From Syngnathus acus (lineage: Eukaryota > Chordata > Actinopteri > Syngnathiformes > Syngnathidae), in contig NC_051095.1 of NCBI RefSeq assembly GCF_901709675.1, positions 16,661,956 through 16,725,955 of the forward strand: DNA of 64,000 nt, read 5' to 3'. Shown here in pieces: positions 38,454 to 51,760 of this stretch. The notes beneath the pieces are model-generated. The model saw only the letters and a program-made list of their open reading frames with translations, did not search any database and was not told where the DNA came from. The first letter of the stretch is position 1, and the number at the start of each line of letters is the position of its first letter. Position numbers and translations under genes: made by a program.

Positions 38454-41400
38454 TGTGAGCCTGAAAGAGACCCTTCATCCTGTTTTTCTCCCTGAAAGGA
38501 AACGGGAAGAAAAGACTGGACTGTGTGTGTGTGTGCGTGCGTGCGCGTGATTGTGTGAAAAGGACCAGATGGCAGGGTGGGGCAGAGGGGAGGGGGTGTG
38601 GGGGCAGGATGTGGGAGGGCCACAATGCAGGGGGACGGCTTATGGGAGGGGCTAAGACGTTGCTCCCTTGCGCTCCCCTGGCGCATGAAAAGCGCAACTG
38701 CAGTTCAGAATTTTCAAATACAACAACTTGGGAGTTATCATAAAAATTGACGCAATAAATTGGCATAAACTCATTTCTAGTTAAGGTCAAAGGATGACTG
38801 TACTTGACTTTGGTTTAATATGAATGCTTTTACCTACTGATGATCAGACTTAGCTTGTTGGACCTCGCCAAAGGTCATAAAACATAGTATCAACGCTTCA
38901 GATTATTATTATTATTTTTAAAATGTTTATATCGATTCACGTTTGAAATAAAAATACTATGCATAATTACCTGAGTTCTTACAAAATATGTATTAATCAT
39001 GTAGTCACTACACTGGTGGTTGATGGTTATACAGTTGAAATGTTAACATTTCCAGATTTCATACTGTAAAATAGTTTTCATTCCTAATTAATACTACAAC
39101 ACAATGCAATATAATACAATACTTCTTTAACAATAACCATGTGTAATTTAACGTTTATCAGAATTGCGTTTGTTTTTATCTAGAAAAACCCCCACACCTA
39201 TAAATGCAATTAAATTGACTGGATAAAAGTAGGTTGCAAAATTATGTTTTTAATTTTCACCTCTGGGGTGTGCTGCAAAATGACTGTTTTTGTAGACATG
39301 TCTCATCAAAGCACTAAATGTGCATTTCTTTGATAATAAAAAAGCCAATACGGGAGACAAAAAGTGAGGCGCAGAGAGTGAGTTGCAGTTTTTTGGTGGA
39401 GCCACAGTGCCCTCAATTGGACACAGTATTGTACTGCAAATAGATGCTGCATGTCTGCCAACCCTCTCCCTCACGACACAACGTTTATTACCCACACTCT
39501 CGATCTTTTCCATCATCCAAGACGTATGCGAGTGAGAAGAGAAGGGTAAAAGGCTGCCGGTGAAGTAAAAAATAAGGGAGGCAGACAAGAAAGGGCATCC
39601 ACGTAAGCGTTTGGGATGGAGAATTAGAGGACACAGAATTGGATAGTGTGAGTGTGTTGTTCTCTCAGGGCCGTTGTGACCTCACTCTGCTCTTCTGGCC
39701 ATGAAGGTCCTCAGCTATGACGCACACGATATTATAGAATTACTGATGACACACGACGTTAACACACACACGCGCGCACTCGTACACACTCGTGTACACA
39801 AATACACACACGCACACACAAAGTGATATGCGGGCTGAATCGCTGATAAGGTCAACTACATTTGACGTACCAATACAACACCACCTTGAACTCAAAATCC
39901 ACACTTGCTGAAACCACACAAAAAGCCCATAAATCCCCATTCCAAATAACACACACGCACAGAGTGAGGTGAGCTGCAAGGGTGTCCTTATTAAATCAGT
40001 CCTATATCAGCCAGTCTCATTGGGAAAGCAGAAAAAGATTTACTACAGCAATTACACCAGCTAATTACAAGGCGGGAAGATAGAGAGAGCAGAGGAGAAG
40101 GATGGAGAACTAGAGTGCAAGGAGGGGAAGGAAATCAAATCAAAGAGCAGGAGGAAAATAAAGTAGGGAGGGGGCAGCAGATACAGAAAACTTCGTTTAA
40201 AGGACAAAGATGATGAGGAAGTGACCTTGAGTGATTTACAAGCGGCCAGGCCACAAGCAGAGTAAACAAAAACACAAAGCCGGCACACAAAGTTTAACCT
40301 TGTCTGACTTCAAATGCGAGTGGGTGACTGACTAACAAAATGACTCACTGAGAGGAGGGGGGGGGGTGTTTAGTCGGGGACACAGTAGAGATGTTGTGGC
40401 ACCCTGGTCGGCTGTGTGCCACTTTGCTTTTCTATTATTGAAGAGTCAACGTCCTTGATGCAGAGGCTTTCATAGCAGAGCGCTCCCTCTAGCGGGAGGA
40501 GAGTGAATAGCAACTGAAGCTTGGTTTATTTTGATAACTGATATTTGACTTTGCACCGGAGTGTAGTGACATGAATATGTTTGTATAAGAATGTGGTTGC
40601 CAAATAAGATTCCCATTTACATTTCTGACTATACTGAGAGGCAATGAGAACTCAGAAGCTTTCCCTTCTCCACCTACACACCAGTTTAAATGTGTGCAGT
40701 GAAAGAACCGATAACCTTCAAACTGAGGGCAAAAAATGAAATTAAACCGTGAGATGACCTGGAAGACATCGACCCCGTGAGAATCATTTTGCCCTGAACA
40801 AAAAGCATTAGGTGTTCCGAGCCTGTCAGCTGTCAAATTTAAAATATCACCACAAGGGAAAGAGAGCAGTGAATGAGAGAGCCACAAAAATTAGCCCACT
40901 TTTTCGATGCCAGGAGTATGGATTTATGTAAAGCAAACGAGATGAAAGGCGGACAGAGAAAAGTGGACAGTGTCATGCTATGGAGCTATGGAGGACAGTT
41001 AAAAGCCCGTTGTCGAACGGGGCGGACATGCTCATCCTCTGCTAATCCCTGACTTTCTGTGCTCTCGTCCCCAGCCATCCATCCCGTTAGCCGTCTTTAT
41101 CTCTGCTTCAATGATGAGGACAAAGAAAAGCACTCACTCGTTTGCTACCTCCTTCTCTCATTCCCTCCTTCTTAGTCTCTCCAGGCAAAGGCTTCCAGGC
41201 CTGATTAGTAATTGTGACTTGACCGCATGGTGGAAGGATTGGCACTCACACGCAAACACACACGGGAGCGTGTACAGACACACCAATGCTTGCAAGTTGG
41301 TGTGCGTGTGTGCATGTGGCAAAGATGACAACAAGGGCCAGTTTTGCTTGGTCTAATTAATCCTTGAGCGAGCCCCCTAGCCACCGAAGGGACTGGAGAG

Positions 41401-43091
41401 GTGGAGGGAATTTTGCCCTTCATAATGTCAGCCATTGCTTGCAGGGATAAACACACAGACACTTGGAGAAACTGTATGTGTCCACAGGCATACAGATCAG
41501 GCTGATTTCTGGTGCTCGCCGTGATGTTTTTCTTCCAGGCAACATTGCTAATATGATCAAGCCTAGTAAAATGAAAGAGAAGCACTGGGAAGAAGGAAAG
41601 TTAAAGGGAAAAAAAGTGTTAGAGGAAGGAGAAACATGATGTATTATAAAATGGAACATTTGTGAGGGATAGATATTATTGTGCGGAAGATTGAGGAGCA
41701 AAAAGGTTCAGAGGCGAGGTAAAAGATGAGGTCAATAAAGCAGGAGTAATGAGTGGAAAGGAGATAGCTTGTCATGAATGTGATTTACACACTGAGTAGA
41801 GACGCACTCAATTCTGTATAATAGTTCTTCCCATGAACTACATTACAGACTTTTATTTACAACTTCCAATAAAAAAAAAGTGTTCCGAATCTGGAATCGC
41901 TATTGCACAGAGAACAATGTAGCCTTATTTGCATCGGTGAATCTCTGTCATTGCAAATGCCACTGGGAAAGCTCTGCAGGTGTTTGAACTACATCAATAA
42001 TGCTGGATCATAGCCAAACTAAGTAGCTCGAGGGGCTGATAACCCTGATCTGACAACTTGCATCTCAATGTGGGACCCTGGGGAAAAGTGTTTCTCATCA
42101 AAGAGGTTCAGGTGTGCCGCAGGGTTTCCAGGTTATGAAATCAGTTTCACCCCATACCCAAGAGTGGCGGGGGGAAAAAAAAAAAAGCACCAAACCCCAA
42201 AATAAATTAAACAAGAGGATCAGATATTTAAAGAGGGAGACAAAAATGCAAATCCTCTCCGAGAACATCTGTCTGTTGCCCTCTCTCAGGAGTCGGCTGT
42301 GCTCGAGCTCGACAAAAAGATACACACGCCTGCACACAAAAACACAAACAAAGGCACACAATACAAGTACACACCTAATCCCACCATGCGCTTAGCGAGC
42401 CATCGGGGAACGTGTTGCCAATCAGACAGCTATGTGCGGGTGGGCAAATGAAAACAATCAAGGAACACACAATATGGCTCACAGGCTGGCGCAGGGAAGT
42501 GTGTGTGCTGGCGCATGCCTGAGTTCAGATTCATACACACGATGCCAACTAGACTTAGCAGAGTCAGAGAAAATGCAGTCCTACAGGGACTCTGTGACTG
42601 GGAGACTTTTTTACGTGATTGATGTCAGGAGTAGCACAGACACGGAAAAATGATTGCTTCATGTCCTCTCCATCAAATGCGTCAAGATTTTAATGACACG
42701 TGCTCAGAATTATTGTAGAACGGTTACCGCTATGACCAAGTAGGCCTACTATCCTGTACCTTTCTCACTCGGAGTAAATTACCTGATACATCAGGACGGC
42801 GTTCATCCTGGATATTGATGCTAATGCTAAAACAACAAAACACGACTAATATTCCTCTAACTTTACAGGGACAGTTTAGAAAAGACCCTTTCCTGTTCTT
42901 ATTTTACTTGGTCTTGGCTTCCATAATGAGCTGGCTAATCATGGCTGTATGCTCAAGACAGCCGGAATCGCCAAACATTCCTCCTGGACACTTGATCAAT
43001 GAACTCGTTGGTCAGCAAATATGATTGTACCCAAACAACAGCATAACAAACAAAAACAAAAAAAACAAAAAAACAAAAAAAACATTTCAGG

Positions 43092-43142
43092 GAGTAACCT
43101 GGAATAGGCTCTGCACGCCTGTGACCAAAAATAGATGGATGG
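43092..43142 (+). mobile_element. 3' tail of an ATCC/GGAT-tailed retroelement
   Basis: CCTGGAATAGGCTCTGCACG followed by AATAGATGGATGGA is a degenerate 3' end of the family seen at 25505-25845, in the opposite orientation. Confidence 0.6.
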
Positions 43143-43989
43143 AATTATATGACACACTTAGACACTTAAATAACAATTAGTATTCTACCAGATAATGTAA
43201 TATTAGAATTGTTAGAAAGGTTCCAGGACTGGGTTTACAAAATTTATTTCAAACCTGAACAAAGTTCCCCTTCAATGTGAGCCTGATAATCAACCAGTTT
43301 ATCCTGAGGTGTTTGCTTCGTTTAGTGCACAGGTAGACACAAGACACAGGGCATCATGGCTGCTTCATCAAAACAGCTCACAACGCCCTGAGCATCCCAC
43401 AAATTCTCCTCTTTCTCAAAATCAAGGGGTCAACATGGTGACCTGTGTCACAGACGTGAATGACATTAAGATGGCTGTGAAGACGGAGCTGTGGAGGATC
43501 CTGGGAGAATCCTTCAAGGAGTGCATGGCTGAAGAGGCTAGAACACACTGACACCAGTCGAAGAACCTTTGAACATACCTCTTATTGCACCCTATGTCTC
43601 AATGTTGATATCTTAACACAATCCCAAACCAAATGGTGACAAGAATTACTCTTAAGAAGCCATGCTGTTGTTAAAACACTCCCGCCAAATTCTCCCCGTT
43701 ACACTAAATGAATAATTTCTTTATTCCACCTGTTGTGTATGCTTAGCACTTGTGAGCAAGCATGTGGTGGTATGTCAAGATGGCTATCGCTCTGCTGACT
43801 GTCTTGTCTCTTCTCATGGCTCACTGAGTGCGTCAGCTTGCATTGGCCCACGTTCAGCAGCTAGTGAGAGATGGCAGCGCCATTAAAATTTAACTCACTA
43901 TTTCTCCACTCACTGACAAGGGAGGCAGGAAGCGAGAGAGTGCGAGCAAGTGGCAGGAACAGAGCAAGCATCCAGACAAGGATATACTA

Positions 43990-44084
43990 GCATGTATGCC
44001 ATCACACTCACACACGCTCACACACGCACACACACGCACACACACGCACACACACGCACACACACGCACACACACGCACACACA
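43990..44084. repeat. (CACACGCA)n microsatellite
   Basis: An 8-bp unit, CACACGCA, repeated in tandem to 44084, preceded by a looser CACTCACACACGCT start. Confidence 0.95.
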
Positions 44085-45218
44085 AACCAAATCGCTCCCT
44101 CTGAGTCTGTCAGATGTGATAGTGAGGGATGGGGCGCGACGGAGCGAAAGATCCTATACAGATGGAAAGTAAAGAAACAAGATGGAACAGATTACCACTC
44201 GGAAAGCCGCACACACCTGATGCATGGGCGGCTATGGAAATGAGTGACATCAATTCAGCAGTGGAAATGGAAAATGTGAGTGGGCCTCATAGCACATAAG
44301 TCTATTCTAACACCCCCCCCACTGCCACGCTCTAAAGCCACACTTTCTATAACTAGTACCCATCAGACTCAGCTTCTCACTTCTCCACAAGCAATCATTC
44401 TTTTGCTGTCCTTTCTAAATCCAACCTCCTTTCTGGTGAATACTTTTTGACACGTCACTTTTTCATTTCTTGGTGCTTCGTGTGCTGTCTGCCTGCATGT
44501 CTGTCCTCTCCTGCCGTTGCCGTCATTTCCTTGCCCATAAAGTGTGGGAAAGCGTGTGGCGCTCGGAGCCCTATGGGTTCTTAATTACCAATCAAGATGG
44601 AAAATGGCCATTTAACAAGGCCTTACATTTGCATTGCTTTGCATTTGTAAGGACCCTTGCTTTGAAACGCTCCTGCGTTCGTCCTCATCATCTCGTGCCT
44701 TATCTGATCCTTGCTACTTCAAATATTAATCTAAAGCCAATTACAACATCCAAGTCAATTTTTCAATTTTATCTGGACCGAAGATAAATAATAGCATAAA
44801 ACAGACGCTTTTTCGGTCCTCAAAGGCCTAAAACTTGAATCAGACTCCTCACACATACACACGGACACAAACGCACGCAAACACACACCTAATCAGAGTC
44901 TGGTTGAATCAGTGGGCCTTAATCAGCAAGTGTTTGTGCAACTGCAATCAGACACGACTTAAAATTACACACACGCACGCACGCAAACACACACAGGAAG
45001 AAGGCAGCTATTTCTAGCGTACATTCCCCACGAAGGTGACTTTGGGCTGGCTGGAGTGGTAATTGGGAACACACACACACACACGTTTTTTTCTTCCTTA
45101 TCCCTGCGCTCATGTCAAATTTTCTTGCCAGTTTCCTCACCACTTTGCTTGTACCTCCCACCCGCTCTACCCCTCCTCTTCTCCTTGGAAAGGCTCTGGA
45201 CATGATTACATTCCTGAC

Positions 45219-45256
45219 ATGAGTGCGTGTGTGTGTGTGTGGGGGGGGGGGGGGGT
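45219..45256 (+). repeat. (GT)n running into poly(G)
   Basis: Nine or so GT units followed by about 16 G. Confidence 0.9.
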
Positions 45257-45599
45257 CCAACAAATGATTGACTTGAAGAACAAAAGACTGACTACAGCTT
45301 TTGTATTGGATATAAAAAAATTAATCCACATCCATCATACCCCCCAAAAATGAATTAAATAAGAGATACATATGCATGTCTCCAAAAGGGAAATGTTGAA
45401 AGGTGGAATAAAAGTAAAGTACATCTGCCACCCTGATCTTTTTCTGTGGAGGAGCATGCAGAGCGTGCACTGGCCATCTCATTTCCTCTGACGAGTGACA
45501 TTTGCCTCTTTTTCCCCATCTGTCTCCTCTCACACTGTTGCTGTGGTGATAAAATTAGCATTCCTTTCCTTCCGTCGCTCCCTCGACGGCTGGACAGGA

Positions 45600-46480
45600 G
45601 GTGAAGACCACGGGGACAGAAGAGAGGAGTGAGAGTGCATGAAAAAGCAAGACAAAAGAAGACATTATGAGGAAGAGAGGGGAAAAACATGGATAGACCG
45701 AAGACAGAGAAACAAGTGAAAAGGGTTTGACTGGCAGGTGAAGAAAGGAAGAGAAAAGAAAGATGCAATAAGGGGAAAGGGAAAAAGGAAAAAGAGGATG
45801 ACAGGATATGGACTTGTGGAGAAAATAAATGGGGCGCAAGTAGTGGGTATGCTGTTATCACCATGACAACACCTCTATTGTTCCCGTCACTGTCCGGTTG
45901 CATGATGAACTCTGCTACTTGTGTAGAAGGAAAAAGCCCACACAGAAAAAGAAAAATGTGTTGCTAAAATAAACAGCAAAAGTGACAGTAAACTTCTACC
46001 TATCACTCAACCCACGAGGGCATCGAAGTAGAAATGTGTTTGATGCGGAAGATACACAATGTTTGGGACAGGCTGTAGAAAGAAAGAAAACATAGGGACA
46101 GGGAAGGGAGTTGAAATGAAAAGCAAAAAGTGACCTTTGAAAATACAAACTAATACAAAAATATGCTGAGAAATGAAAGAGGTGGAGATGAGACAGTGGG
46201 GGACAGACTGAATTAGATTATGCTGAGCAGAATGCGGCAAAAAGTCAAAGGCAGAAGAGTCATTATTAGAGGGAGTTCTTCATGGGGGAGAGCCAGTGAG
46301 GGGGTCAGGAGAGAAGTAGAGAGACAGCAGACTTAAGCAGACAAAGCAAGAGAATCTTAATCAGAAATCTGAAGAAGGGAATAATAAGGCTATCTGACAG
46401 CAAATGTCAGCTCAGGGAGAGGAAATGAAGAAACTGAGGGAGGGAGAAGTTGGTAAGTGGGGAGAATAGAAACAGAATGA
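45600..46480 (+). repeat. Long purine-rich strand
   Basis: About 900 bp in which the plus strand is mostly A and G (GAAGAGAGGGGAAAAA-type). The long minus-strand open frame over 45355-45903 comes from this skew and is not a gene. Confidence 0.6.
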
Positions 46481-46779
46481 GACAGGGGCACCGCCCACCA
46501 GGAAAGGAACACAATATGTCTGTTGATCAGATGCAACACACCGCTAGGGAGAACAAAAAAAATCCCGAGATCCCTCCTGGGAGGAATAGTAGCCTCAGGT
46601 CAGGTAGGTGAATCCTCAGATAAGGATGTACTGTGAACCTCTGTGCATGTGGACCAAAAGCATGAGGTGCCCGTTTTGAGAAATGTTGCCCTTGAGCCAA
46701 CCTTGACTGAAGTTTCCCTCAAATTCAACTCTGCTCTTAATGCAAAACCACCACCATCTCTTTTTGTCACCAATCAATG

Positions 46780-47323
46780 TAGGGCTGCAGCTATCGACTA
46801 TTTTTAGATTTGATTATTTTACAAATTATCCCAGCGACTAATCGTGTAAGAGAATAAAAATGCATTTGCTCAAGCACAAAATGTGCATCTGAGTGCATCC
46901 AGTCGGGGTCGCCACCCTTCGTTCTACAGCTGTATTACCTGTGACCTTGAATGTGTGTGCATGGTTTAAACGACAGGGCCTGGCACTTGGTCAATAAAGA
47001 AGTTGGTTGTGCGCTAAGGCTAGCGGCTGGCTGTTAACTAGCGAACCGTTTCCGTCGACGATATCTACTCTACTAGACATTTTACCTTGTGTCCATGATT
47101 ACAGTTGTGCTATTGCATTAGCCAGATATGACTTTCAGTGAATAAAAATAAAAAATATTAAGTGTAATTTAAAGGGAGAAAAGATACCAAATTTGGGATA
47201 TTTTCTGATATGAACACTTTCTGCCTCACGTGAACCTCAGCGAAGCTTCCAGGCAGAGATTTTGAAACAACTTTCTTTTGCGTTTGAATTATTCGCGTTA
47301 TAGGATTAATCGTTGCAGCTCTA
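46780..47323. mobile_element. Degraded hAT-type MITE, 544 bp
   Basis: The left end TAGGGCTGCAGCTATCGACT and the reversed right end TAGAGCTGCAACGATTAATC are imperfect inverted repeats of the fish TAGGGCTGCAAC family. The 8-bp flanks AATCAATG and TTTCATTG agree at five positions only, so the insertion is old. Confidence 0.6.
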
Positions 47324-48049
47324 TTTCATTGCGAGTGCATGATATTGCGGTACAACTCCAAACGTTTACAGAGGACTGCTGACGAGTGAAAAGCCAAAAA
47401 ATAAAAGCCACATCTCATCAAGAGTTCTATGGTGACAGTGACCTATGACCTTTGTCTTAAATGTTTAAACATGCCACAGAGTTAAAAGGCCTGGCAAAAG
47501 CTACTAATTAATTAGCCATGATATGCATTAAGTTAGGGGGCAAGAGGAGTGTCAACCTTAATGAGGAAATCAAACTTTAATGAATTTAGTTCTTTTTCTT
47601 TTTTAAGTTAGCCTAGGGTCATCTGGGTGCTCATTGACATTCAAAGGCAGAAGTTACAGATGGTGCATCACATAAAATGGAACTATTTTAATATGATACT
47701 CAAGCGTAAACGTTAATAGTAAAAATCATTCAAAACTATAAATGAGAATTTGTTATTAAGCGGGTCTTTAAAGAGTGTTATTGTTTCTGACTGACACAAG
47801 ACGATTCACTTCTGCTTGTGACAATTAACTTAAGAATGATACGGAGCTCAGACTACACAAATGTAGCTGGATTCGGACGCCACAGACACGTCACAGACAA
47901 ACGTTCACTGTCGTAGCAGATTTTGGGAGTCATGAGTCGCCCCATTACCTCGTGTAGTGTGACAATCAATGACTGCCCATCTGAAGTCGAGGATGCTTCA
48001 GAATCACGACAAAGATACTCCGGCATGTCGGAATTTTGTTTTAAAATCC

Positions 48050-48220
48050 AAATGAGTCAATGTTTAAAAGAAAAAAAAGTTTGAACATTAAATATCATGT
48101 GAGTTTAGCATATTCAATTGAATATAAGTTGAAAAGAATTTGCAAGTCATGTATTCTGTTTTAATTTACATTTTACACAATGTTCCTACTTCACTGGAAT
48201 TGGGGTTTTGCATTGCTTGC
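48050..48220 (+). mobile_element. End of a high-copy teleost repeat
   Basis: CAATTGAATATAAGTTGAAA, GCAAGTCATGTATTCTG and TTCACTGGAATTGGGGTTT follow in the order of a repeat common in fish genomes. Probably a DNA-transposon end; class not certain. Confidence 0.5.
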
Positions 48221-48902
48221 AGTTGGGACTCAGTCATTCAAACTACATTTAATCTCAATGATTGAGTTTTGTAGTGTACCCAGTATCACGAAAAGGACTG
48301 TAGTTAAAGTTCATCCAAAGTTGGTGAACTTCATATTTTTCATAAATGTTATTTGTGAGTCCCCACATGGGTTTGTTAATTTTTAGAAATTACTTACCAA
48401 TTTTAAGTTTAAAATGGCTTGCTCTCTTTGACAACGCAATATTGATCTCACAAAAAACATGCCGCTTTTTTTTTTTTGCCTTGAAAGATTTAGAAAAACG
48501 AGGATTCCACTCAACGGTTGCAGACTATACTTTTATGTTGATTCCAGCAGTCAGCCTTTTGTTAAATGACCATACTGAGTTTGTGTAAGAACATTTTCAA
48601 AAGGTAAATATTTATATAATTAAATATTCCATTGTTTGTACATATGTGGACAAGAATGCAGTCTATCTTTGCGTTTGTCGGCATATTAAAGTCACCTTTA
48701 GAATGATGGGAATTCTAGGAAATTCTTGAAAAGGCTGTATGTCACATTTGAATGTGAATACAACTGAGAGCCATCATGCTTCACAGTGCTTCTAAAGGTC
48801 AAACATCTCATACCTAACATTTCATTTACTCAGAGTTTTATGTATAATAACTACATACATACATCTTTTGCATTCGCTGTGAAATAAAACTGACATTTTA
48901 GA

Positions 48903-48904
<2 letters not shown>

Positions 48905-48953
<49 letters not shown>

Positions 48954-49106
48954 ACACACAACACACCACCACACACACACCCACACACACCCACACACAC
49001 CACACCCACACACACACACACACACAACACCACACACACCACACACCCACACACACCACCACCAACACACACCACACACACACACCACACACACACACAC
49101 CACACA

Positions 49107-49146
<40 letters not shown>
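48905..49146. repeat. Long imperfect (CA)n
   Basis: About 240 bp of CA with CACC and AACA interruptions in the middle and pure ends. Confidence 0.96.
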
Positions 49147-49147
<1 letters not shown>

Positions 49148-49149
49148 TG

Positions 49150-49206
49150 TGATATATATATATATATATTTATGTATATATTTATGTATATATTTATGTA
49201 TATAGT
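49150..49206. repeat. (TA)n and TATATTTATG tandem repeats
   Basis: A (TA)n run followed by three copies of a roughly 14-bp TATATTTATGTA unit, directly beside the long CA tract. Confidence 0.9.
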
Positions 49207-51179
49207 ATATATTTTTTTTTTTATTGGATAGAAAGGTTTGAGATCCACGCTTTCTTTGTTGTCTTTCATTTGATATCAAGAACGTGTAAATATCAAGAGC
49301 ATCTTGAAGTCCTATATATAAACCTACCTATCGAGTGCATGAGAAGATGTAATCATCATAAAGTACAAACACAGATGGGAATCTTGACAAATATCCCCAG
49401 GGATGCTCACGGCATTCATCCCTGAACTTCATCTTTGGAAAAAGGTCAGAGCAAGACAGAGGTTATCCTTCTACTTAGAATGCTGCAACTGCATTTTCTC
49501 ATAAACAGGTTTTACCACCGCACCTCCACCATGTTTCTCGCTAAGGACATCTTTCCAATCACTTGTTCTCTCCCTGCACTCGTCTCCCTCTCTTTAGACA
49601 CGCACAGTGAGTAATGGCGGGAGCAAAGCATAGTGGCAGAGAGCTATAAAAGTGTAATTTGCTCCATTCTACTCAGGAAACCAAATTCACTTTCTGTTTT
49701 GCGTTGTAAGCAGTTAACCTTCAGAAGGCCGGCATTACGCACAATGCAAGCTCACATGCAATCAGAGGAAGAGCACTATAGATGTCATTGAGGGAAAAAG
49801 CACAAGTAAACACCATCTTTTGTCTTCAGAGCTCAAGACTTAAGACTTCTTTCTTTCTCCTCAGTAAATCTCTTAAATTCTGGTTTGTCTGTTCAACCCT
49901 TTCTTCTCTCTCTGCTTCAATCTTCCCCTCTCTTGTTTCCTTCCACCATTACTTTGTCACTTCCCATCCCTCACATCTGCACTCATTCTTCCCCTCTCAG
50001 AGTCATCAGGCCACCCTTACAGCAGTCTTTTCTTCCCATGTCCCTCTCCATTTCCACCACTGCACTCACAGGGAGCTAATAGCCTCGTCCTTTGTTCTTG
50101 GTGAACAGCGGGGAACAATGGTGGAGTGGGGCTCGTCGTTGTAGCAACTGCACGTGGCGAGAGCGAGAGAGAGTGGAGAGGCAGAGAAGGTGGCGGGGAG
50201 GGGTAAAAATGAAAGGCAAGAAGAGAGAGAGCAGAGACAGAGGGTATGCTGGTTGTTAGCTGGGCAGCAAGGAAGGAGCACCGGCTAATGACACTCGTTT
50301 CTATGCACACCGCAATTAAAGCCTGATGCACACAGCCACACGCGCGTACACATCAGCCACCAGAAGCGCACTACATCAGACAAAGTGGAGGTGGCAGGGA
50401 GCCAGAAGGGGGAGGCTTGGAATGTGGGGGAAAAACAACTAGGAACAACAAAAGGCATCATGCATCAATGTTTCCATTCTATCAAGTTCTATCAACTTGT
50501 AGCTCACAAAAAGCTTTCACCAAACACCAGTTACCTTGCAAGTGGGCTAATGATGTAAAACTATTTGCTACCTTCACAGTGAGTAAAACTGTTGACCAAC
50601 TGCATAGTAACCGGCTGATCCCACTTGATATTCTTCCAAAATGTATTATTCATCATATCAAACATATTCTTACCCAACTACTTAGTAGTCTATTTCCCTC
50701 AGTCAAGATTACATTTCCATCGCCATTCATTTATTAAGGCTACCCAACCTGATCGAAGGGTGGGCGTTTTCCCCTTTCCTTGACTGTGGAAACATTTGGC
50801 GATTCCTTTTGAAAAAAGAACCTGTTTCTGCATGTTCTGAGCGTCTGGTTCTATTCCAGAATTTGTACTGAGTAGAATCCCCGTTGCCAAAAGAAGTTGC
50901 CATAGCTCAACTTCAATTTCTTATAGTTATGCCGTTGTTCTTTAAACTGCACATTAGTTGAGACATAATCACCAAGGTCTCTGCTGGTTACAGCAATAGA
51001 TCAAAACTTCATTCCATCCAATGGAGCAAATTCTCATCAATGATCAATTTAGCAATGAATTCATTACAATGAGCCTTGCATATTGCTGACTCTTCCATGT
51101 GCTGTTTTTGTGCTCAGGCCAATCTACAAAAGAAGTCAGTTGGTGAAAGCCCCGTCAGTCCGTCACCAACAGACACTTG

Positions 51180-51760
51180 CTTTACAGGTGAACGCCGAAA
51201 AACTTAAAACTTAAAATACATTGACGCGCTAAGCACTGACAAAGGCGGGTTTTTGTCCATCACCGGAATCGCCGTGAACTGGGCTGTGTTGGCTGCTAGA
51301 CACTCTCTATATTGACAGTTCAACAGCTGCAAAAACGTCAATTCACTACCGAAGTACTAGGTACACATTCTTGCTCCAACACTGCTCCTTTTTCGTCCTG
51401 GTGCCGGGCAGTAAAAGGAGCTGGCTGTGTTGTATATGTCTCGGTACCACAGACCACAATGATATTGTCTAACAATGTTCTTATTCCACTATGGGGTGAT
51501 ATGCTTAGATTCGCCTGGTCGTTTCATATGAACTGAACTAAAAACCGGGAAGGCAGGCTCATCTGCGACCGCCGTGAGCCGTGGCTACTTGAAGCAGAGC
51601 GAATCGGCAGCCATTCCCATCTAGGCTACGGGTCTGCACTTGGGGCAATGCAGGGAAGCAGGGCAGGGCTCCTCTCGCCTGATTGATTGTGAAGCGGCGT
51701 TCGGCGTAGCCCCGGGAGGCACCCGTGACCGCGAGGTGTGTTTGGAGAGTCGATGATCAA
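51180..51760. other. CpG-rich island within the AT-rich intron
   Basis: CpG dinucleotides are frequent here (for example GCGACCGCCGTGAGCCGTGG and GAAGCGGCGTTCGGCGTAGC) while the flanks have almost none. No open frame or splice signals that I can defend. Could be a young transposon or an unmethylated regulatory island. Confidence 0.5.

Noticed and set aside
41205-41585. 126-codon minus-strand frame containing QAMADIMKGKIP
   Set aside because: Looked briefly like a conserved exon, but the flanks lack usable splice signals and no family was recognised.
45355-45903. 182-codon minus-strand frame
   Set aside because: It lies over the purine-biased strand, where stops are rare by composition; the Phe/Ser/Leu-rich protein shows no domain.
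48822-49279. Open frames of 107-142 codons over the CA repeat
   Set aside because: Alternating Cys/Val from the microsatellite; no splice context or family.
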